Assembly (NCBI GenBank): GCA_047608075.1
Contig: JBLKRX010000025.1
Span: 8,026-72,025, forward strand
Direction: 5' to 3'
DNA length: 64,000 nucleotides
Origin: Ferdinandcohnia humi_A
Lineage (GTDB): Bacteria; Bacillota; Bacilli; Bacillales; Bacillaceae_L
Position numbers and translations under genes: made by a program. Below, piece after piece: positions 24,504-33,815 of the stretch (positions are counted from its first letter, which is position 1; each line of letters begins with the position of its first letter). The notes below the pieces were generated by a model, which saw only the letters and a program-made list of their open reading frames with translations, did not search any database and had not been told where the DNA came from.

Positions 24504-25604
24504 ATGGAAATCTTTACTTATATGGAGAAATATGATTATGAGCAATTGGTATTTTGTCAGGATAAACAATCAGGATTAAAGGCTATTATTGCGATTCATG
24601 ATACAACTTTAGGACCAGCCCTTGGTGGTACTCGTATGTGGACATATGATTCCGAAGAAGCTGCTATTGAAGATGCCCTAAGACTAGCGAAGGGGATGAC
24701 TTATAAAAACGCTGCAGCGGGTCTGAACCTTGGGGGAGGAAAAACTGTTATCATTGGTGACCCTCGTAAGGATAAAAACGAAGAAATGTTCCGAGCTTTC
24801 GGACGTTACATTCAGGGCTTAAATGGACGTTATATTACAGCTGAAGATGTAGGTACGACAGTTGCGGATATGGATCTTATTCATGAGGAAACTGATTTTG
24901 TAACAGGTATTTCACCAGCTTTCGGTTCATCTGGAAATCCATCCCCAGTTACTGCCTATGGTGTGTATAGAGGAATGAAGGCTGCTGCTAAAGAAGCGTT
25001 TGGCACAGATTCATTAGAAGGTAAAGTAATTGCAGTACAAGGAGTTGGGAATGTAGCGTACAACCTTTGTAAACACCTGCATGAAGAAGGAGCACAATTA
25101 ATCGTAACAGATATTAATAAAGAAGCAGTTGCAAGAGCTGTTGAGGAGTTTGGAGCAAAAGCTGTAGATCCAAATGAAATTTATAGTGTTGATTGTGATA
25201 TTTACGCACCTTGTGCACTTGGTGCAACTATCAATGACGACACAATTCCTCAAATTAAGGCGAAGGTTATTGCAGGAGCTGCTAATAATCAGTTAAAAGA
25301 AGCTCGTCATGGCGATATCATCCATGAAAAAGGTATAGTGTATGCACCAGATTATGTAATTAATGCTGGTGGAGTTATAAATGTAGCTGATGAATTATAT
25401 GGCTACAATAAAGAACGTGCTCTTAAAAAGGTTGAACTTATCTATGACACAATTGAAAAGGTAATTTCTATTGCAAAACGTGATGGAATACCAACATATT
25501 TAGCTGCTGATCGTTTAGCTGAAGAACGTATTGAAAGAATGAGAAATTCAAGAAGTCAATTCTTACGTAATGGACATCATATCTTAAGTCGCAGAACAAA
25601 GTAA
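24504..25604 (+). CDS. bcd: Leucine (branched-chain amino acid) dehydrogenase
   Basis: Bcd oxidatively deaminates Leu, Val and Ile to their 2-oxo acids with NAD, feeding the BKD complex. The 366-residue protein of the Glu/Leu/Phe/Val dehydrogenase family has the catalytic-lysine region LRLAKGMTYKNAAAGLNLGG followed by GGGKTVIIGDP, and the NAD-binding segment KVIAVQGVGNVAYNLC. GGGGAGG precedes the ATG. The usual family length of about 365 residues is met. Confidence 0.97.
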   Translation: MEIFTYMEKYDYEQLVFCQDKQSGLKAIIAIHDTTLGPALGGTRMWTYDSEEAAIEDALRLAKGMTYKNAAAGLNLGGGKTVIIGDPRKDKNEEMFRAFGRYIQGLNGRYITAEDVGTTVADMDLIHEETDFVTGISPAFGSSGNPSPVTAYGVYRGMKAAAKEAFGTDSLEGKVIAVQGVGNVAYNLCKHLHEEGAQLIVTDINKEAVARAVEEFGAKAVDPNEIYSVDCDIYAPCALGATINDDTIPQIKAKVIAGAANNQLKEARHGDIIHEKGIVYAPDYVINAGGVINVADELYGYNKERALKKVELIYDTIEKVISIAKRDGIPTYLAADRLAEERIERMRNSRSQFLRNGHHILSRRTK

Positions 25605-25608
25605 ACAT

Positions 25609-25652
25609 AAGGGATGGGGGGAAGCTTTAGATTGCTTTCCCTCATCTTTCCC
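25609..25652 (+). terminator. Hairpin between bcd and buk
   Basis: GATGGGGGGAAGC and GCTTTCCCTCATC pair around TTTAGATT, followed by a short T-rich stretch. It looks like a terminator or an mRNA stabiliser inside the bkd operon. If it terminates, buk onward would need partial read-through or its own promoter. Confidence 0.55.
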
Positions 25653-25760
25653 TGTTTATTTGGTAGAACAAAGGATAACATTTTGTTTGTATTGCTAGTG
25701 ATTTACTAAAAGAGGAACTAAAAGAGTTTTAACCGGAGTACAATATTGGAGGTTTCAACG

Positions 25761-26870
25761 TTGCAGGAAAAAGAATATCGTATTCTCGTTATCAATCCAG
25801 GATCGACATCAACGAAAATAGGCGTCTATGATAATGAACGTTCCGTTTTTGAGAAGACGATTAGGCATGATAGCACAGAATTAAATTCATATGAGACGAT
25901 TTTTGATCAATATGAGTTTAGGAAAACTACAATCTTAGAAACTTTAGACAACGAAGGCATTAATATTTCTAAACTAAGTGCAGTTTGTGGGCGCGGTGGA
26001 CTTTTACGTCCAATACAAGGTGGAACGTATAAAGTAAATGAGCAAATGCTCAAAGACTTAAAAGTTGGATATGCGGGACAGCACGCGTCTAATCTTGGTG
26101 GGATTTTGGCATATGAAATTGCTTCAGGATTAAATATTCCACCATTTATCGTAGATCCAGTAGTTGTAGATGAGCTTGATCCAGTTGCCAGGATATCTGG
26201 CTTTTCGTTAATTGAAAGAAAGAGTATCTTTCATGCGCTTAACCAAAAAGCGGTTGCACGTAGGGTTGCAAAGGACCTTGGTAAAAGCTATGAAGAGCTC
26301 AATTTAATCGTAACCCATATGGGCGGGGGGATCACTGTCGGTGTCCATAAACAAGGGAAAGTAGTGGATGTGAACAATGGATTGCATGGAGATGGGCCTT
26401 TTAGCCCTGAACGTGCAGGAACAGTTCCAGCTGGTGACCTTGTAAGCCTATGCTTCTCTGGTCAGTATTTTCGTGATGAAATCATGAAGAAGCTCGTGGG
26501 TCAAGGTGGATTAGTTGGCTATCTTGGCACAAATGATGCTGTTAAGGTTGAAAAAATGATTGAGAATGGTGATGAAAAAGCCGAACTTATTTATCGTGCT
26601 ATGGCCTATCAGGTTGCAAAAGAAATTGGAGCAGCAAGTGCTGTTCTTTCCGGACGAGTTGATGCCATTATATTAACTGGTGGTTTAGCTTATGGAAAAG
26701 AGTTTGTTAGTAAAATCTCTAAGCAGGTTAATTGGATTGCCGACGTAATTGTTCATCCGGGGGAAAATGAGCTCCAGGCATTAACAGAAGGTGCGTTACG
26801 TGTTCTTAGAGGAGAAGAAATAGCGAAAGAATATCCAGGACAGCCGATTCAGACCTCTGTCCTTAAATAA
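25761..26870 (+). CDS. buk: Butyrate kinase
   Basis: Buk transfers the phosphate of (branched) acyl phosphate to ADP, giving ATP and a free short-chain acid. The 369-residue ASKHA-fold protein starts RILVINPGSTSTKIGVYDNE and contains LIVTHMGGGITVGVH and IILTGGLAYGKEFV, typical of acetate/butyrate kinases. The TTG at 25761 is preferred because GGAGG (25748-25752) is eight bases upstream; a TTG at 25746 overlaps that site. It is the third gene of the bkd operon. Confidence 0.96.
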   Translation: MQEKEYRILVINPGSTSTKIGVYDNERSVFEKTIRHDSTELNSYETIFDQYEFRKTTILETLDNEGINISKLSAVCGRGGLLRPIQGGTYKVNEQMLKDLKVGYAGQHASNLGGILAYEIASGLNIPPFIVDPVVVDELDPVARISGFSLIERKSIFHALNQKAVARRVAKDLGKSYEELNLIVTHMGGGITVGVHKQGKVVDVNNGLHGDGPFSPERAGTVPAGDLVSLCFSGQYFRDEIMKKLVGQGGLVGYLGTNDAVKVEKMIENGDEKAELIYRAMAYQVAKEIGAASAVLSGRVDAIILTGGLAYGKEFVSKISKQVNWIADVIVHPGENELQALTEGALRVLRGEEIAKEYPGQPIQTSVLK

Positions 26871-26895
26871 GCTGTCAATGGAAGGGTGAAAGTAT

Positions 26896-28317
26896 ATGGC
26901 AAAAGAATATGATGTAGTCATACTTGGTGGTGGAACAGGCGGATATGTAGCTGCAATACGTGCTTCACAGCTCGGATTAAAGGTTGCTGTTGTTGAAAAA
27001 GGAAAGCTGGGAGGAACCTGCCTCCATGCTGGATGTATTCCAAGTAAGGCTTTACTCAGAAGTGCAGAAGTATTTGCAACTACAAAAAGGAGTGAAGAAT
27101 TCGGTGTGATTACGAATGATGTCACACTTGATTTTTCAAAGGTTCAAGAACGTAAGAATAAGATAACGGACCAATTATTCAGAGGTGTACAGCACTTAAT
27201 GAAGCAAGGGAAGATTGATGTAATTGAAGGCTTCGGTCGGATATTGGGGCCATCCATTTTTTCACCAATGCCAGGAACAATCTCGGTTGAAATGAACAAT
27301 GGCCAAGAAAATGAAATGTTAATTCCTAAATACGTTATTATTGCGACGGGCTCCAGACCAAGATCATTACCTGGACTTGAAATTGACGGTAATTATGTAA
27401 TGACATCTGACGAAGCTTTAGTTATGGAAAGCTTGCCAAAATCAATTGTTATTGTTGGTGGAGGAGTTATTGGAATTGAGTGGGCATCCATGCTACATGA
27501 CTTTGGAGTGGAAGTTACTGTTTTAGAATATGCAGATCGAATCTTACCAACAGAGGATCATGAGGTTTCAAAGGAAATGCAACGTCTCTTAAAGAAAAAG
27601 GGAATCCAAATTGTTACAGGTGCAAAGGTATTGCCTGAAACTCTTGAAAAAGGTGAAGGAATAACGATTAAGGCTGACCATAAAGGAGAAACAAAATCGT
27701 TTTCAGCGGAAAAGGTCCTAGTATCGGTTGGACGCCAAGCGAATGTTGAAAATATCGGCCTTGAAAATACTGAAATCGTTGTGGAGAAGGGCAATATAGT
27801 TATAAATGAATATTTTCAAACAAAAGAATCTCACATATATGCAATCGGAGATGTCATCGGAGGGCTTCAGCTTGCACATGTAGCTTCACATGAAGGGATA
27901 GTTGCTGTTGAACACATTGCAGGCGAGCAACCTGCACCTATGGATTATTCACTTGTCTCAAAATGTGTATACAGTAATCCAGAAGTTGCTAGTGTTGGAT
28001 TTACTGAAGAAGAAGCGAAGGAAAAGGGCTTTAAAGTTAAAGTTGGCAAGTTTTTGTTCCGTGCAATTGGTAAGGCACTTGTATTTGGAGAATCTGATGG
28101 GTTTGTAAAGCTTGTCGTAGATGAAGCAACAGACGACCTACTTGGTGTTCATATGATTGGACCACATGTTACAGACATGATCTCAGAGGCTGGATTGGCG
28201 AAAGTATTAGATGCTACCCCTTGGGAGGTTGCACATACAATACATCCGCATCCAACACTTTCAGAAGCAATAGGTGAAGCTGCTCTAGCTGTTGACGGTA
28301 AAGCAATTCATACCTAA
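26896..28317 (+). CDS. lpdV: Dihydrolipoyl dehydrogenase (E3) of the branched-chain complex
   Basis: E3 reoxidises the lipoyl groups of the E2 subunit using FAD and NAD. The 473-residue protein has the FAD-binding motif VVILGGGTGGYVAAIRA, the redox pair GGTCLHAGCIPSK, an NAD-binding VIVGGGVIGIEWASML, the second FAD segment IYAIGDVIG and a C-terminal dimer interface with HPHPTLSEA carrying the catalytic His. Placement between buk and bkdAA makes it the complex-specific E3. Confidence 0.97.
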   Translation: MAKEYDVVILGGGTGGYVAAIRASQLGLKVAVVEKGKLGGTCLHAGCIPSKALLRSAEVFATTKRSEEFGVITNDVTLDFSKVQERKNKITDQLFRGVQHLMKQGKIDVIEGFGRILGPSIFSPMPGTISVEMNNGQENEMLIPKYVIIATGSRPRSLPGLEIDGNYVMTSDEALVMESLPKSIVIVGGGVIGIEWASMLHDFGVEVTVLEYADRILPTEDHEVSKEMQRLLKKKGIQIVTGAKVLPETLEKGEGITIKADHKGETKSFSAEKVLVSVGRQANVENIGLENTEIVVEKGNIVINEYFQTKESHIYAIGDVIGGLQLAHVASHEGIVAVEHIAGEQPAPMDYSLVSKCVYSNPEVASVGFTEEEAKEKGFKVKVGKFLFRAIGKALVFGESDGFVKLVVDEATDDLLGVHMIGPHVTDMISEAGLAKVLDATPWEVAHTIHPHPTLSEAIGEAALAVDGKAIHT

Positions 28318-28413
28318 ACGATGAGTTATGTTTTTTTTAGTCGATATAGCCAGGTGTGTATAAGTTATAAGTTTTGATCAATTCTACTTTATGTTCTTTT
28401 AGGAGGTATAAAA

Positions 28414-29409
28414 ATGTCAGAGAATCGTCATCATGCATTAGGGTTAAGCGATGAAACGGTATTAGATATGTATGAAACTATGCTATTGGCTCGTAAAATT
28501 GACGAAAGAATGTGGCTACTAAATCGTGCTGGGAAAATTCCGTTTGTTATCTCTTGTCAGGGACAGGAGGCAGCACAGGTTGGCGCTGCATTTGCACTAG
28601 ATCGTGAAAAAGACTATGTACTACCATATTACCGTGATATGGGTGTTGTTCTTACGTTTGGAATGACGGCAAAAGAATTAATGCTTTCCGGTTTTGCAAA
28701 AGCGGAAGACCCTAATTCAGGCGGAAGACAGATGCCAGGTCACTTTGGTCAAAAGAAAAACCGCATTGTAACTGGTTCATCACCTGTAACAACTCAAGTA
28801 CCACATGCAGTGGGGGTTGCACTAGGAGGCAGAATGGAAGGGAAGGACTTAGTCACCTTTGTTACATTTGGTGAAGGCTCATCTAACCAAGGAGATTTCC
28901 ATGAAGGGGCTAATTTTGCGGCAGTTCACAAGCTCCCTGTCATTTTTATGTGTGAAAATAATAAGTATGCAATTTCAGTACCATATGAAAAGCAGGTTGC
29001 ATGTGAAAAAATCTCAGATCGTGCAATCGGTTACGGTATGCCTGGATTTACTGTTGACGGTAATGATCCATTAGAAGTATATAAGGCTGTAAAAGAAGCA
29101 GCAGATCGTGGTCGACGTGGAGAGGGTCCAACATTAATTGAAACGATTTCGTACCGCTTAACTGCCCATTCCTCAGATGATGATGATCGTGCGTATCGTG
29201 AGCAAGAAGAAGTTGCCGAAGCAAAGAAGAAAGATCCAATCCATTCATTTGCAGCTTACTTAAAAGAAACTGGAGTTATGAATGAGGAGAAGGAAAAAGA
29301 AATTTTAAACCGTATAGCAAATCTTGTAAATGAAGCTACAGATTATGCGGAAAATGCGCCATATGCTGAGCCTGAACACGCATTAAAATACGTTTACGCT
29401 GAAGAGTAA
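28414..29409 (+). CDS. bkdAA: Branched-chain 2-oxoacid dehydrogenase E1 alpha subunit
   Basis: With the beta subunit this thiamine-diphosphate enzyme decarboxylates 2-oxo acids from Leu, Ile and Val. The 331-residue protein has the thiamine diphosphate motif GEGSSNQGDFHEGANFAAVHKLPVIFM-type segment (starting near residue 152) and the phosphorylation-loop-like region YRLTAHSSDDDDRAYR. AGGAGG lies before the ATG. bkdAB starts 12 bases after its stop. Confidence 0.97.
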   Translation: MSENRHHALGLSDETVLDMYETMLLARKIDERMWLLNRAGKIPFVISCQGQEAAQVGAAFALDREKDYVLPYYRDMGVVLTFGMTAKELMLSGFAKAEDPNSGGRQMPGHFGQKKNRIVTGSSPVTTQVPHAVGVALGGRMEGKDLVTFVTFGEGSSNQGDFHEGANFAAVHKLPVIFMCENNKYAISVPYEKQVACEKISDRAIGYGMPGFTVDGNDPLEVYKAVKEAADRGRRGEGPTLIETISYRLTAHSSDDDDRAYREQEEVAEAKKKDPIHSFAAYLKETGVMNEEKEKEILNRIANLVNEATDYAENAPYAEPEHALKYVYAEE

Positions 29410-29421
29410 GGGGGAAGAAAA

Positions 29422-30405
29422 ATGCCTGTAATTTCATATATTGATGCCGTAACAATGGCGATCCGTGAAGAAATGGAACGTGATCCTAAGGTTTTTGTAC
29501 TAGGAGAAGACGTTGGAAGAAAAGGTGGAGTATTTAAGGCAACTAATGGTCTTTACGAGCAATTTGGTGAACACCGTGTAATTGATACTCCATTAGCAGA
29601 ATCTGCTATTGCAGGTGTTGGAATTGGTGCAGCAATGTACGGATTAAGACCGGTAGCAGAGATGCAGTTTGCAGATTTTATTATGCCCGCGGTAAACCAA
29701 ATCATCTCTGAAGCCGCTAGAATTCGTTACCGTTCTAATAATGATTGGAGCTGTCCAATTACAATACGTGCCCCGTATGGTGGCGGAGTTCATGGAGCAT
29801 TGTATCACTCACAATCGGTTGAAGCTGTTTTTGCAAATCAGCCTGGATTAAAAATTGTAATGCCTTCTACACCTTATGACGTAAAGGGTCTTTTGAAGGC
29901 TGCTATACGTGATGAGGATCCAGTTCTCTTCTTTGAGCACAAGCGTGCATATCGTCTAATTAAAGGTGAAGTACCAGATGATGATTATGTATTACCAATC
30001 GGGAAAGCGGATGTTAAGCGTGAGGGTGATGATATTACAGTTATTACGTATGGCTTATGTGTTCATTTTGCACTACAAGCAGCGGAGCGGTTGGCAAAGG
30101 ATGGAATTCAAGCCCATATTTTAGATTTACGTACAGTATATCCGCTAGATAAGGAAGCCATTATTGAAGCTGCTTCTAAGACCGGTAAGGTTCTCCTTGT
30201 AACAGAGGACAATAAGGAAGGAAGTATAATGGGTGAGGTTTCAGCAATTATCGCAGAAAATTGCCTATTCGATTTAGATGCTCCAATTAAACGTCTTGCA
30301 GGACCAGATATCCCAGCAATGCCTTATGCACCAACAATGGAAAAATATTTTATGGTAAATCCAGATAAGGTAGAAAAAGCAATGAGAGAGCTTGCTGAAT
30401 TTTAG
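29422..30405 (+). CDS. bkdAB: Branched-chain 2-oxoacid dehydrogenase E1 beta subunit
   Basis: The beta subunit completes the E1 active site and binds E2. The 327-residue transketolase-type protein shows VLGEDVGRKGGVFKAT, TPLAESAIAGVGIGAAMYG and APYGGGVHGALYHSQSVEAVF, which are hallmarks of the family, and a C-terminal transketolase domain (LLVTEDNKEGSIMGEV). It is of normal length and coupled closely to bkdAA upstream. Confidence 0.97.
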   Translation: MPVISYIDAVTMAIREEMERDPKVFVLGEDVGRKGGVFKATNGLYEQFGEHRVIDTPLAESAIAGVGIGAAMYGLRPVAEMQFADFIMPAVNQIISEAARIRYRSNNDWSCPITIRAPYGGGVHGALYHSQSVEAVFANQPGLKIVMPSTPYDVKGLLKAAIRDEDPVLFFEHKRAYRLIKGEVPDDDYVLPIGKADVKREGDDITVITYGLCVHFALQAAERLAKDGIQAHILDLRTVYPLDKEAIIEAASKTGKVLLVTEDNKEGSIMGEVSAIIAENCLFDLDAPIKRLAGPDIPAMPYAPTMEKYFMVNPDKVEKAMRELAEF

Positions 30406-30434
30406 AAACATTGGTTATAGAGGAGGGTTCAATA

Positions 30435-31736
30435 GTGGCAACTGAAAAAATTACAATGCCTCAGCTTGGAGAAAGTGTTACTGAAGGAACAATAAGTAAG
30501 TGGCTTGTATCAGTCGGCGATACAGTTAACAAGTATGATCCATTAGCAGAGGTAATGACTGATAAGGTAAATGCAGAAGTACCTTCTTCGTTTACAGGTA
30601 CAATAAAAGAATTAATCGCTGAGGAAGGGGAGACCCTTGCTGTCGGGGAAGTAATTTGTTTCATTGAAACAGAAGGTGGTTCAACTGTTACAGATGCATC
30701 TGAAACGTCTTCTGACCATGGAACAACAGAAAAGATTGTAGCAGAAGTCGCAGATATAACAGATGCTCCCAATAAATTACGTTACTCACCAGCTGTATTA
30801 AAGCTTTCACAAGAGCATAATATTGATCTAACGAAGGTTCAAGGGACTGGTGCAGGTGGTCGAATTACTCGTAAGGATCTTCAAAAAATCATTGAGTCTG
30901 GTAGTATTCCTACAGCAGAAACTGTTGAAAAGGCTACACATCAAGTAGAAAGCAGACCGGAGTCTGTTGCTACCTTATCTGAACCGAAGCCAACTAGTAA
31001 ACCAGCTCCTGCTCCTAATGTACCAGTGAGTGTGGGGGATATTGAAATTCCGGTTACTGGGGTTCGCAAGGCAATTGCGGCTAATATGTTACGCAGCAAG
31101 CATGAGGCACCTCATGCATGGACAATGGTTGAAGTTGACGCTACAGGGCTAGTTGAATATAGAAATTCAATTAAAAATGAGTTTAAGAAAAAAGAAGGTT
31201 TTAATTTAACTTTCTTTGCATTCTTTGTAAAAGTTGTTGCTCAAGCCCTTAAAGAGTTTCCACAAATTAATTCAATGTGGGCTGGAGATAAAATCATCCA
31301 GAAGAAAGATATTAATATATCAATAGCTGTTGCTACTGATGATGCATTATTTGTTCCAGTTATTAAAAATGCGGATGAAAAAACAGTAAAAGGGATTGCA
31401 CGTGAAATTACTGAATTAGCTGCAAAAGTTAGAGCAGGTAAGCTAACGGCTGAGGATATGCAAGGTGGTACATTTACTGTGAATAACACAGGTTCATTTG
31501 GATCTGTTCAATCAATGGGTATTATAAACTATCCACAAGCAGCGATTTTACAAGTTGAGTCTATTGTAAAGCGACCTGTTGTTCTAAACAATAACATGAT
31601 TGCGATTCGCGATATGGTTAATCTTTGTATGTCACTAGATCATAGAGTACTTGATGGTCTAGTTTGTGGACGGTTCTTAGCGCGTGTAAAAGAAATCATT
31701 GAAAATACGTCTAAAGACAATACACCTATATATTAA
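30435..31736 (+). CDS. bkdB: Branched-chain 2-oxoacid dehydrogenase E2 (lipoamide acyltransferase)
   Basis: E2 forms the core of the complex and transfers branched acyl groups to CoA. The 433-residue product has one lipoyl domain (about residues 5-78, with the lipoylated Lys in VMTDKVNAEV), a Ser/Glu/Ala linker, an E1/E3-binding domain (RYSPAVLKLSQEHNIDL), a second linker, and a catalytic domain ending with the active-site motif DHRVLDG. The GTG start at 30435 follows GAGGAGGG by six bases. The operon ends here at a strong terminator. Confidence 0.97.
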   Translation: MATEKITMPQLGESVTEGTISKWLVSVGDTVNKYDPLAEVMTDKVNAEVPSSFTGTIKELIAEEGETLAVGEVICFIETEGGSTVTDASETSSDHGTTEKIVAEVADITDAPNKLRYSPAVLKLSQEHNIDLTKVQGTGAGGRITRKDLQKIIESGSIPTAETVEKATHQVESRPESVATLSEPKPTSKPAPAPNVPVSVGDIEIPVTGVRKAIAANMLRSKHEAPHAWTMVEVDATGLVEYRNSIKNEFKKKEGFNLTFFAFFVKVVAQALKEFPQINSMWAGDKIIQKKDINISIAVATDDALFVPVIKNADEKTVKGIAREITELAAKVRAGKLTAEDMQGGTFTVNNTGSFGSVQSMGIINYPQAAILQVESIVKRPVVLNNNMIAIRDMVNLCMSLDHRVLDGLVCGRFLARVKEIIENTSKDNTPIY

Positions 31737-31744
31737 GAAAGGGG

Positions 31745-31770
31745 AGGCATTGCAATCGCAATGCCTTTTC
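31745..31770 (+). terminator. Terminator of the bkd operon
   Basis: AGGCATTGC and GCAATGCCT are perfect complements around AATC, followed by TTTTC. It separates bkdB from the mut genes. Confidence 0.9.
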
Positions 31771-31852
31771 TAATCAATTCCCAACAGCTTATATCGATTG
31801 CTACTTCTACCTATATATACTAAAATTAAATAGTATAAAATATCGGAAAGAT

Positions 31853-31867
31853 TTGAAAGCGATTACC
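31853..31867 (+). promoter_or_regulatory. Candidate CcpA site (cre) upstream of mutA
   Basis: TTGAAAGCGATTACC fits the cre consensus WTGNAANCGNWNNCW at 14 of 15 positions. It lies about 20 bases before the mutA start, downstream of any promoter, where a bound repressor would block elongation. Upstream, TTGCTA (31798) and TAAAAT (31821) with 17-base spacing are a weak promoter candidate. Confidence 0.55.
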
Positions 31868-31886
31868 TGAGAGGGGGCAGCAAAAA

Positions 31887-33815
31887 GTGACACATCAACC
31901 AAATCATTATAATACAATTTCTTTCCCACCAGTTGACTACGAAACGTGGAAAAAAGAAGCAGAACTATCCTTAAAAGGAAAGTCCATCAACAAATTATCA
32001 AAACTTACATATGAAAATATTACATTGAAACCAATCTATACAAAGGAAGATAGTGAACACATTTCATTTAAAAATGAAATGCCAGGGTTTGATACAAGAG
32101 TCCGTGGGTTGAGAAGTACTGGTTATACGAAAAAGTCGTGGTTCGTCAGTCAAGAAATTGATGTCCAATCAATTACTGAATTTAATGAAGTAATGAAAGA
32201 TGCAATTTCCAATGGACAGTCAATGATTCATTTCTCTCTTCAGAGAAACTCGAACAGTAACAATGGTCTAAGTCTAGATAGTCTTGAAAACATGAATCAG
32301 GCATTTGAAGGAATATCCCTAGCAAACATACCTGTTTTTATAGATACACATAGTCAATTAGTACCGTTTCTTACACTCGTTGAATCATATGTGAAATCAG
32401 TAGGTACTCCACTACATTTAGTAACTGGCACGATTGGAAGTGATCCCATAGGTTCATTGGTAGAACATGGGAAATATCCAGTTAAAATAACTGAAGCATA
32501 TAATAACCTTGCTGAAGCCATTAAGTGGGCAAAGGAAAATCATTCACCACTTCGAACAATTCTTGTTAAGGGAGAGCCTTATCATAACGGTGGTGCAAAT
32601 GCGGTACAAGAGCTAGCGTATACTCTTGCAACTGTTACAGAATACATTACCATTTTTTTAGATAAAGGATTCACGATAGAAGAAATTTCGTCGCGTATTA
32701 CTTTTTCATTTTCTGTTGGATCAAATGTGTTTATGGAAATTGCTAAATTAAGAGCCGCCAAAATTCTGTGGTCCACTCTGGTAGAAGCATTCGGTGGGAA
32801 TGTGGATTCAAGTAGTTTACATATTCATGCTAGAACCTCAGCATTTACAAAAACAATATATGATCCCTATGTAAATATGCTACGCTCCACAACGGAAGCA
32901 TTTTCTGCGATTATTGGGGGAATTGATAGTCTTCATGTATCTACATTCGATGAACCTTTTGCGAAATCTGATACGTTTTCACGTAGAATTGCCAGAAACA
33001 CTCAGTCTATCTTAAAAGAAGAATCCCATTTAAATAGAGTAATTGACCCTGCTGGAGGGTCTTGGTATATAGAATCGTTGACTAATGAGTTAGCTGAAAA
33101 AGCATGGGAATTATTTAAAATAGTAGAAGCTCAAGGGGGAATATATAAAGCTTTGAAGGCTGGAATCATACAAGATGAGATTAAGCAAGTATGGATCAAG
33201 AGACAGAAGAACGTTAATCTCAGAAAGGATAAAATTGTAGGAACTAATGTTTATGCAAATATTGCTGAAACTCCCAATATAGGACTTCAAGCGCAAACTT
33301 CCGATTTAATAGGGAAGTATGAAGAAGTGATAATGAAGATTCCTAAGTTCCGACACTCAGAAAGCTTTGAAAAACTTCGAAATGCTTCCGAAGAATATGT
33401 AAGAAGGAATGGGGAACGTCCAAAAATTGGTTTAATCAATCTAGGACCAATTCCTGAACACAAACCAAGAGCTGATTTTATATCCGGTTTCTTTGAAGCT
33501 GGTGGCTACCAAGTTATCAAGAATGCTGGGTATCTATCAGTAGCGGATGCAATTGAGGGTACTAAGACTATGAATCTATCTACAATTGTTATTTGTGGAA
33601 AAGATGATGCCTATAAGGAAATGGCTTCTGCCATTTGTGAAGAATTACTTCGTATGAATCCTGAAATTAAATTATATATTGCTGGAAAACAAGAAAAAGA
33701 GTTTGAAGAAGAATTACGAAATGTCGGAATAAGTGATTTTATCCATAGCCACACAGATTGTTATTCATTCCTACATCAGTTACAGTACGAGATGGGGGTG
33801 CTACCAAATGAGTAA
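31887..33815 (+). CDS. mutA: Methylmalonyl-CoA mutase small (beta) subunit
   Basis: MutA is the non-catalytic partner of MutB in the heterodimeric mutase. The 642-residue protein is homologous to MutB over the barrel domain (for example DPAGGSWYIESLT) but has a degenerate B12-domain start: GLINLGPIPEHKPRADF replaces the DxHxxG cobalamin motif. That loss is normal for the small subunit and is not a sign of decay. The GTG start follows GAGGGGG. The last eight bases overlap mutB (ATGAGTAA), indicating coupled translation and a 1:1 ratio. Confidence 0.95.
   Translation: MTHQPNHYNTISFPPVDYETWKKEAELSLKGKSINKLSKLTYENITLKPIYTKEDSEHISFKNEMPGFDTRVRGLRSTGYTKKSWFVSQEIDVQSITEFNEVMKDAISNGQSMIHFSLQRNSNSNNGLSLDSLENMNQAFEGISLANIPVFIDTHSQLVPFLTLVESYVKSVGTPLHLVTGTIGSDPIGSLVEHGKYPVKITEAYNNLAEAIKWAKENHSPLRTILVKGEPYHNGGANAVQELAYTLATVTEYITIFLDKGFTIEEISSRITFSFSVGSNVFMEIAKLRAAKILWSTLVEAFGGNVDSSSLHIHARTSAFTKTIYDPYVNMLRSTTEAFSAIIGGIDSLHVSTFDEPFAKSDTFSRRIARNTQSILKEESHLNRVIDPAGGSWYIESLTNELAEKAWELFKIVEAQGGIYKALKAGIIQDEIKQVWIKRQKNVNLRKDKIVGTNVYANIAETPNIGLQAQTSDLIGKYEEVIMKIPKFRHSESFEKLRNASEEYVRRNGERPKIGLINLGPIPEHKPRADFISGFFEAGGYQVIKNAGYLSVADAIEGTKTMNLSTIVICGKDDAYKEMASAICEELLRMNPEIKLYIAGKQEKEFEEELRNVGISDFIHSHTDCYSFLHQLQYEMGVLPNE

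Noticed and set aside
31887..33815. mutA as a decayed gene because the cobalamin motif is missing
   Set aside because: Loss of DxHxxG is normal for the non-catalytic small subunit, the frame is intact, and it overlaps mutB by translational coupling.
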